Origin: Rostrohypoxylon terebratum | Lineage: Eukaryota; Ascomycota; Sordariomycetes; Xylariales; Hypoxylaceae | Length of the DNA stretch: 64,000 nt | Assembly: GCA_022497145.1 (NCBI GenBank) | Contig: MU385910.1 | Span: 1 to 64,000 of the forward strand | Direction of reading: 5' to 3' | Shown here: piece after piece, positions 57,964-64,000 of the stretch | Numbering within the stretch: the stretch's first letter is position 1 | Layout of the letters: every line of letters starts with the position of its first letter | Notes under the pieces: generated by a model | The model's input: only the letters and a program-made list of their open reading frames with translations | Databases searched by the model: none | Told to the model about the DNA's origin: nothing | Made by a program: the position numbers and the translations under genes

Positions 57964-60300
57964 ATGTTCGCCAGAATAATTAGTATCGCGGTAGCGGTAG
58001 GATTGGTGGTGTCTTTTGCGTTTGCTGCTCCTACATGCCCGATGGATGGACCAGCTTTCCCAAAACCTCTTCGGCTTCCCGAGAATGAGTCGGTGAAAAC
58101 TGCGTTAGCAAACCTTCAAGAAAAGTTTGCGAATATAACGAAAGGGTCCCAGAATTATTCCATGTCCATACAAGTCTTCTCTGCAAATGATCCAACACCC
58201 CTATTTTCATTATCGCATACAGCACCAAGCCTTGCCAGCCAAAATTCGACTGGAGTGAAGACCGTCGACGGAAATACCATATTTCGACTTGGAAGCCTGA
58301 CGAAAGTTTATACGATATACACCTTTTTGATCAACGCTGGCGATAGTCACTGGAACGAGCCCATCACTAGATACGTACCTGAGCTGCAAGCATTGGCCAA
58401 TAGGTCGGACCCCGTGAACTACGTGGCCTGGGATGAAATCACCCTTGGAGGCTTAGCATCGCAACTGACTGGAATTCCGCGTGAATGTTAGTGGAAATAT
58501 CAGGTTCGAGTGGTCTATGGATGGCTAACTGATAATAGATGCACTGCTTGGAGAACTCACTCAGTCAAAGGAAACAAGGGGTCAAGTGATTCAGCTTGGA
58601 TTTCCACCTCTGTCTCAAGACCAAAAGCCTCCAGTGAGTATATCGAGATTTTAACGATTATCGTTCTCCTTTTCTAGGCAATTCCAGATTTCTCGAACAG
58701 TCGTAGAACCCCCAGGTGGACTCTATGGGTCTATAGGATTCGACACTGATGTAATATGCTACAGTGTGGAGCATTTCCAACTTGTGATCGAGCACGTAAG
58801 TTTGAGATTCACATTATTGAATACCTACCTATGAATACCAGATGTTAATAATAATTCCAAGAATTCTTCCAGGGGATCGGCTCATTCTATCCGTCTCTGG
58901 CACCCTTTCAAACGCCCGCGTACTCCAATGTTGCATTTCAACTCCTGTAAGTATGCAATGAATCCTTATTAAATTGAGAAACCATCTGATATAAGTTTTC
59001 AGAGGCTACGCCCTCGAGACGATCACAGGAAGAACATTCCAAGCTCTATTAGACGAAACAGTCATCAAGCCATTAGGATTGAATAATACGTTTCTGCGAG
59101 CCCCTGAAGATTCACGGGGAATCATACCCGGAGATCACGATAAAACCGGATGGGCGTTTGACATCGGCGAATCGGCAGCGTAAGCATCTTAACTTTTCAT
59201 ATGCTAGTGGATATTGTGAATGTTGTGGAGATGTTGATACAAATAAAGAACCGGAAATATGTACGCATCGGCATCGGATTTATCTACTTTAGGACGAGCA
59301 ATTCTTGGTCATAAGTTGCTTTCGCCGGTTACGACGCGACGATGGCTGAAGCCGTTTGCGTTCTCATCGGACCCTCTGGCTATGGTCGGCAGTATGTGAT
59401 ATTGCAAGATCTCCGTCCCTCCCTTTTTATACCCTTCTTTGTCACCTATTTCGAGAGTCAGATATGTCCAAAAATATCCCCAGAAGGATTCATCGATATC
59501 GGCCCCAAATATTTGTCATATTTCCAATTCCCCGATTTTGACAGGCAGTTACTAATCTCTTGTATTATAGTGCCATGGGGGGCTAGGAGGATCAAGTTAG
59601 AAGACACGTATAGATATACGACGGCGTTTAACAAAGCGGGAAACATAGGCGACTATTCAGCTCTCTTGGCCATATTGCCGGATTTTGATATTGGAATATC
59701 TGTTCTTCTTGCCGGTGATATTCCAGGCAACGCTGCATTTAGTATTGCGGGTATGTTTATCACGATGACAAAGTAGCAGAAAATGAGTAAATTGCTTATT
59801 TGAAGGCAGACACCATCGGGGATTCTCTCCTATTTCCCATAGAAGAAGCTGCTCGATCAGAAGCGGGTGCGACATACAGTGGTCGTTACGTCGCTCCAGA
59901 TGGCAAGTTGAACTCATCGATGAAGATCACCACCGACGAACTACCTGGGTTGAGCATATCGCAGTGGTTCAGCAATGGAACCAACTTTGCCTGGGTAGCT
60001 ACGGTGTTGCAAAATCAGTACACTCCTGTGACGCCGCGCATCAGGCTTTACCCGAGCGGCCTCGAGGGGCCATCTGAGGATGGTGGAAAGCGTGTGGCCT
60101 TCAAAGCAATATTCGAAGATGCAGATGCCCCAAGGAACAATGGTAAGATGTTCTCGACCGAGTGTGGTTCGTGGGTCTCCATAGAGTCTGTCATATATGG
60201 ATCGGCAGCTATGGACGAGCTCATCTTCAATTTAGATCCTAGCGGCAAGGTGATTAGTGTGACGTCGCCATCGCTGAGGATAACTTTGAACAAGGAGTAA
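57964..60300 (+). CDS. Secreted serine beta-lactamase-like protein
   Basis: Eight exons (57964-58486, 58539-58633, 58765-58795, 58862-58946, 59003-59179, 59249-59391, 59571-59750, 59810-60300), all in phase, give 574 aa. Signal peptide at residues 1 to about 22. Class C beta-lactamase/penicillin-binding fold: nucleophile Ser111 and Lys114 in 'RLGSLTKVY', second motif Tyr237-Ser-Asn239 in '[17 protein letters not shown]', and a later '[10 protein letters not shown]' in the place of the KTG/HxG box. A C-terminal beta-rich domain follows. In fungi such enzymes include esterases, transesterases and peptidases; the substrate is unknown. Introns 2 (131 nt) and 6 (179 nt) are longer than the others. 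In-frame stops seen on simple reading fall inside introns, so the gene looks intact. Confidence 0.87.
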
Positions 60301-61070
60301 GGTTCTCGTTTGATTGCTCCTCAGCCAACAATGTATTATATTTTTCAAGCGTTATGGCTTGGTCATAAGTTATGATCCTGTTTGAAAGTGAACTTACGGA
60401 TGGTGTCTCTCAATACCTAACCCATGTCCTATGAGGAAGAAGAGCAAGCATTACTCCCACTTTCCTCTCAGATAAACTCAGTGTGATAGGTACTGAAATG
60501 AGATCGATAAATGTTTTCTTAAGGGCGATTGGGGAACTATGATATATAATAATCTTCCACGCCATTTTGAGATCGGGATGTCATCATGGATGGAAATTCT
60601 AACATTCCTGTTGATGAAAGTCCAATGCTGACAACTTCTCTCTGCCTCCGCCTTTCAATTTACATCCGAGTGAAAAAAAAAACTACTATTCGGCAGTTAT
60701 TAAGTTTTGATTGAGACTATTTGATTGAGACTATTTGATTGGAAACCAATGCCTCATTGCACAATGGTGAGGTAAAAATGGGGAATCAGACAAGATGGTC
60801 TGATTTAAGCCAGGTAGGTTGGGTAGGTTGGCTTCCATCTCAGACTGGTGCGGAAATTTCAACTTGTCCGGATGCCGCAGCATGATCAACGTTTATCGGT
60901 TCGTGATTCAAGCAATGAAAATTTCTTTATATAACCTCGGTATCATTTAATATTCATTTCTCTACCCAGAAAAAAAATTCATAGGTGCAAATTTTTAGAA
61001 ATCTTTCAAGTCTCGACAACAGGAAGTCTGATACACCTTCACTTTACCTACCAGGTACCTATCTGAAAAG

Positions 61071-61119
<49 letters not shown>

Positions 61120-61286
61120 CGGGGGGGCNNNNNNNNNNTGTGGGAAAATTTTTATAAAAATTTAAATACTACAAACCCCTAATTGTCTTACACCAAAAAT
61201 TTAAAAAACTGTTAACAATATTAAAAAAAACCCCCCCCCCCCCCCCCCCCCCCCCAAAACAGATTCTAAATAATTCCATTACCGCC
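60301..61286. other. Intergenic with second assembly gap
   Basis: Contains the 3' UTR of the beta-lactamase-like gene, a duplicated GATTGAGACTATTT segment (60710-60740) and a 10-N gap with homopolymer flanks. The promoter of the DUF1772 gene is largely unresolved. Confidence 0.6.
61072..61255. other. Assembly gap with poly-G/poly-C flanks
   Basis: G-run 61072-61128, ten N (61129-61138), about 90 bases of AT-rich low-complexity sequence, then a C-run 61231-61255. Same pattern as the gap at 31.8 kb; likely read-tail artefact rather than true sequence. Confidence 0.75.
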
Positions 61287-61845
61287 ATGCCGTTCTTGTC
61301 GACACCTTTGACGCTCTCAGCCACTGGGGGTATCCTGGGCTCTGCTTGGCTCTCAGGTAAGCTTTCAAGGGATCTCTAATAAGACCACATCGAGCGATGC
61401 AAATCTAACGTGACTGTGATTCGTAGGAAGCATCGCGGCTTTGTCTATCTGTGCTGTTCCTGCGATTCTCCAGAGTGGGACCACGGCGGAGGGACTTTTG
61501 AGAGGATGGCACTTACAGTTCAGCAGAGGGATGCACTACATACCAACGACAAGTGCCTTCATCGCCTTGAACTACATCTATCTCGCGTATAGGCATAGGG
61601 AACAAGGCCTGGAGTGGAGGGGATTTGCGACGGGAGCCGTGTCCAATCTGCTGCTTGGACCATTCACTGTACTTTTCATTGGAGGGATCAATGGTATCAT
61701 GATCGCGGCTAACACAGGTACGGGAAGGCCACTGACGCTAGAGGCTGCTAGGGAACTCATCGCTAAATGGGGACAATTGAATGCTGTTCGACTTTTGATG
61801 CCGCTGGCGGGAGCTGCGTTGGGTCTCTGGAACTTACTTCAATAA
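61287..61845 (+). CDS. DUF1772 membrane protein (anthrone oxygenase-like)
   Basis: Two exons (61287-61356 and 61427-61845) give 162 aa, the usual size. Four hydrophobic segments are visible at about residues 14-40, 66-82, 96-122 and 142-160. The family (DUF1772) includes cofactor-free anthrone oxygenases of polyketide clusters, such as those oxidising anthrones to anthraquinones, but many members have no known role and there is no polyketide synthase in this window. The start lies only 32 bp after the artefactual C-run, so an upstream in-frame start cannot be excluded. Its stop is 226 bp from the convergent transporter. Confidence 0.82.
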
Positions 61846-62071
61846 TTATGTATCATAGGTAGTTGGCACGGTGAAATGACCAAATTCATTCGTTTGAAAG
61901 GGGTGAGGTACTTGGAATTCTCTTCTAGACCGTACAATTACCTTTGTTATCCATTGATGATCAATAAATCATGGGCATGATGGGTACCTACCGGTATGGG
62001 ATTTAGACGTAATAGCGATACGTCTATGAAGACACCATCGCATCTTATACATACTGAAGCTACTAGGTAGT

Positions 62072-63725
62072 TTACACCGAAACTTCAAATCTTAGAGACC
62101 TAGATGCCGTCTCTACCGAAACAGAGCTAGCAGCAACAGCACCAGTCTCGTCATGCGAACCCATCTCGATTTCCTCGCCCGCCACCAACTCGCGTGAAGA
62201 TTGATGAGTCCTACGTCTCGTCTCAAGCCCAAGAGTTCGCAGAAACTGCGAAAGATTGCTAGAAATCATAGGCCTCTGGAACACTTCCTGTATGTTCTCT
62301 AGAGACCGACCGCGAGTCTCAGGCATATAAGCGGCGAGCACGATTACAGTGCCGAGAGCCAAGCCGCCGAATAAGAAGTAGGCACCGAAGGCAGACGCTT
62401 CTAGAAGAATCGGGGTGAGGATAGCTACCAGAAAATTTGTACCGAAGCATAAGCCCGTGGCCATGTTATTAGCTGCCGCGCGCGTATGCCCTGGTTGGAT
62501 CTCGCTCGCGTAGATCTTCCCGACGATTCCCCAGGTCGCACAATACGTCAAACCGAACACGAAGACTGCGGTTATGACAAGCCACCTAGCAATTCCGTAG
62601 GGATGAACTGTACCCGCGGCGTATAGACCGCCCATTAAAAACATACAGCCAGCCAGTATGAGCCCGCCGGAGATGGCAGAGGTGCGTCTTCCCCACTTGT
62701 CAGCAAGCAAGAAAGCCGGTACGGAGATAGCGAGCATCAATATCGACGAAAGACCTGAAGCCAAGAAAGAGGCATTGTCAGATGACAGACCGGCCTGTTC
62801 GAAAAGGATAGGCGCATACTAAGGGGATGAGATACGTCAATACATGATGAGGTTTTGAGAGTTGAAAGGGGGTGAGACTCACGTAGGTGATGGCATCTAT
62901 GCCTGACAACTGGACCATGCCCAGAATAAACAGCGCGAGAATTGTGCGAGCACGATAACCTCTCTTGAATAAAAGTGAGAAGCTTTGCCACGGAGACAGA
63001 CTGGGCGTCTGTTCAGTTGTCGTCAAGAAATCTCTCTCGGCTTCGACCATATTGAAGTCCAGCCGTTCCAGAGCTCGAAGTGCATCGGCTTGCCTCCCCT
63101 TCAGCATAAGCCATCTCGGGGAATCTGGGAGCAGGAGACAAGCCCAGGAGAGAAGGGCGGAGAAGAAACATTGGACAATATACGGCAGACGCCATGCCAT
63201 ATCCGACTTAATATTAAGGGTTCCGTAGCATGTGAAATACCCAAAGCATACTCCAGCCGTGGCCATAAACTGTGGTAATCCCGCCAGTGTGCCGCGATAT
63301 TTGAGCGGCGCGATCTCGCAGATGTATACGTTGATGTTGCTTAAGAACACACCCTGGCCAAATCCAGCTATTGCTCGACCCGTGATAAACTGCGGTAAAC
63401 CGTGCGAGAGCCCTTGCACCAGTGCACCTGTACCGAATAAAAGAGCGCCGGGAATAATGACAGATGTCCGTCCAAATTTATCTGCGAAGTGTCCAGCGAA
63501 TACGGACGGAAGAGTGCCGGTCAACATGATCATAGACACTGTGATACCCAGCATCGCAGAAGAAAGTTGGCCTATCGATTCAGCGAACTGAGGCATGCGA
63601 GTGATGGCACCGATTGACCCCGTATCATATCCATTTAGTAAACCCCCCAGTGAGACAGCAACTGATGCCATCACGTATCGCGGTGCGAAATAGGGATAAG
63701 GGGAAGGGGTCGACGACGACGGCAT
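62072..63725 (-). CDS. MFS sugar transporter
   Basis: Two exons (63725-62883 and 62818-62072) give 529 aa with about twelve membrane segments. Sugar-porter signatures: 'LNGYDTGSIGAI' in segment 1, 'GHFADKFGRTSV' (G-x3-D-x2-GR loop), 'PLKYRGTLAGLPQFMATAG', 'DSPRWLMLKGR', 'DKWGRRTS' and the closing 'PETRGRSLENI'. It should import a hexose or related sugar/polyol across the plasma membrane by proton symport; the exact substrate cannot be read. The intron joins in phase 0 after 'IDAITY'. The C-terminal tail of about 60 residues is polar and probably cytoplasmic. Proximity to the DUF1772 gene suggests no clear pathway. Confidence 0.93.
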
Positions 63726-64000
63726 GGTTGCTGCCTAGGTTGGAGCACTTAATTGCCTTGAATGAATTGATAATAACTGAGGAATGGAAAGAAGGGAAAG
63801 TTCTCACCTATGCGAAGAGAAGTGTGACTCTTCATTTATAACGCCCCTTTCATATACATTATGTACCTACATATCCGGCACATGTAGCTAGCTGAGTTCA
63901 TCATCGTAAGACCTAAACTCTTTTTGTCAAATCTAGGTTATAACGGTCGGATCCCCGCATTACGACATCACACGCACCATTCTCCCCCATCGTGATCGCC
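63726..64000. promoter_or_regulatory. Promoter region of MFS transporter
   Basis: 275 bp upstream of the transporter start to the window edge; no other gene or clear factor site seen. Confidence 0.4.

Noticed and set aside
59392..59570. In-frame TGA in the beta-lactamase-like gene
   Set aside because: Falls inside an intron with a GTATGT donor and ACTAAT branch; the join reads VGMPW in frame.
60985..61182. Gly-rich ORF across the second gap
   Set aside because: Translation of a G-run and N bases.
61287..63725. Polyketide cluster suggested by the DUF1772 protein
   Set aside because: No polyketide or nonribosomal synthase is present in the window; only a sugar transporter is adjacent.

Overview
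The window is nuclear DNA of a filamentous ascomycete (Pezizomycotina, probably Sordariomycetes). The evidence is short spliceosomal introns (about 50-80 nt, GTANGT donors, CTAAC-like branch points), fungal-specific families (Zn2Cys6 and Fungal_trans regulators, HET-C-type GLTP, Ecp2-like secreted protein), CT-rich leaders, short intergenic microsatellites and one AT-rich, RIP-like block. Most genes are interrupted, so gene models were built by joining exons whose phases agree; exon coordinates are given in each entry.

Layout. 0.7-8.7 kb is a housekeeping block: XAP5/FAM50 protein (+), small membrane protein (-), FIP1 polyadenylation factor (-), divergent nucleoporin NUP49 (+), hypothetical membrane protein (-). 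8.7-15 kb is gene-poor. 15-26 kb: Zn2Cys6 regulator (+), METTL16-type RNA m6A methyltransferase (+), ten-exon xanthine dehydrogenase (-). 27.5-38 kb resembles an aromatic-oxidation cluster: a broken old-yellow-enzyme gene (+), a salicylate-hydroxylase-like FAD monooxygenase (-), a C2H2/Fungal_trans regulator (+) and a phenol 2-monooxygenase-like enzyme (-). 40-44 kb: an amidase with one nonsense codon (+), convergent with an HpPgdA-like polysaccharide deacetylase (-). 45-48 kb: the divergent vitamin B6 pair PDX2 (-) and PDX1 (+). 48-53 kb: rhamnogalacturonan acetylesterase (-) and phospholipase D (-). 54.5-60.3 kb: HET-C2/GLTP (+), small Ecp2-like secreted protein (-), secreted serine beta-lactamase-like protein (+). 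61-64 kb: DUF1772 membrane protein (+) and MFS sugar transporter (-).

How genes may work together. PDX1 and PDX2 form one enzyme complex (PLP synthase) and share a 1 kb promoter region. FIP1 and NUP49 share a 0.5 kb divergent promoter. XDH (purine oxidation) has GATA motifs upstream, compatible with nitrogen control. The 27-38 kb flavin oxygenases with an adjacent regulator could be a catabolic cluster (inference only).

Most unusual observations: the deacetylase gene carries what looks like a [D1,2] stwintron (an intron nested in the 5' splice site of another); XDH has a GC-AG intron; two neighbouring catabolic genes (OYE, amidase) carry inactivating lesions; two 10-N gaps are flanked by poly-G on the left and poly-C on the right, which looks like read artefact; and palindromic TAGGTACCTA-like motifs pepper the intergenic DNA.
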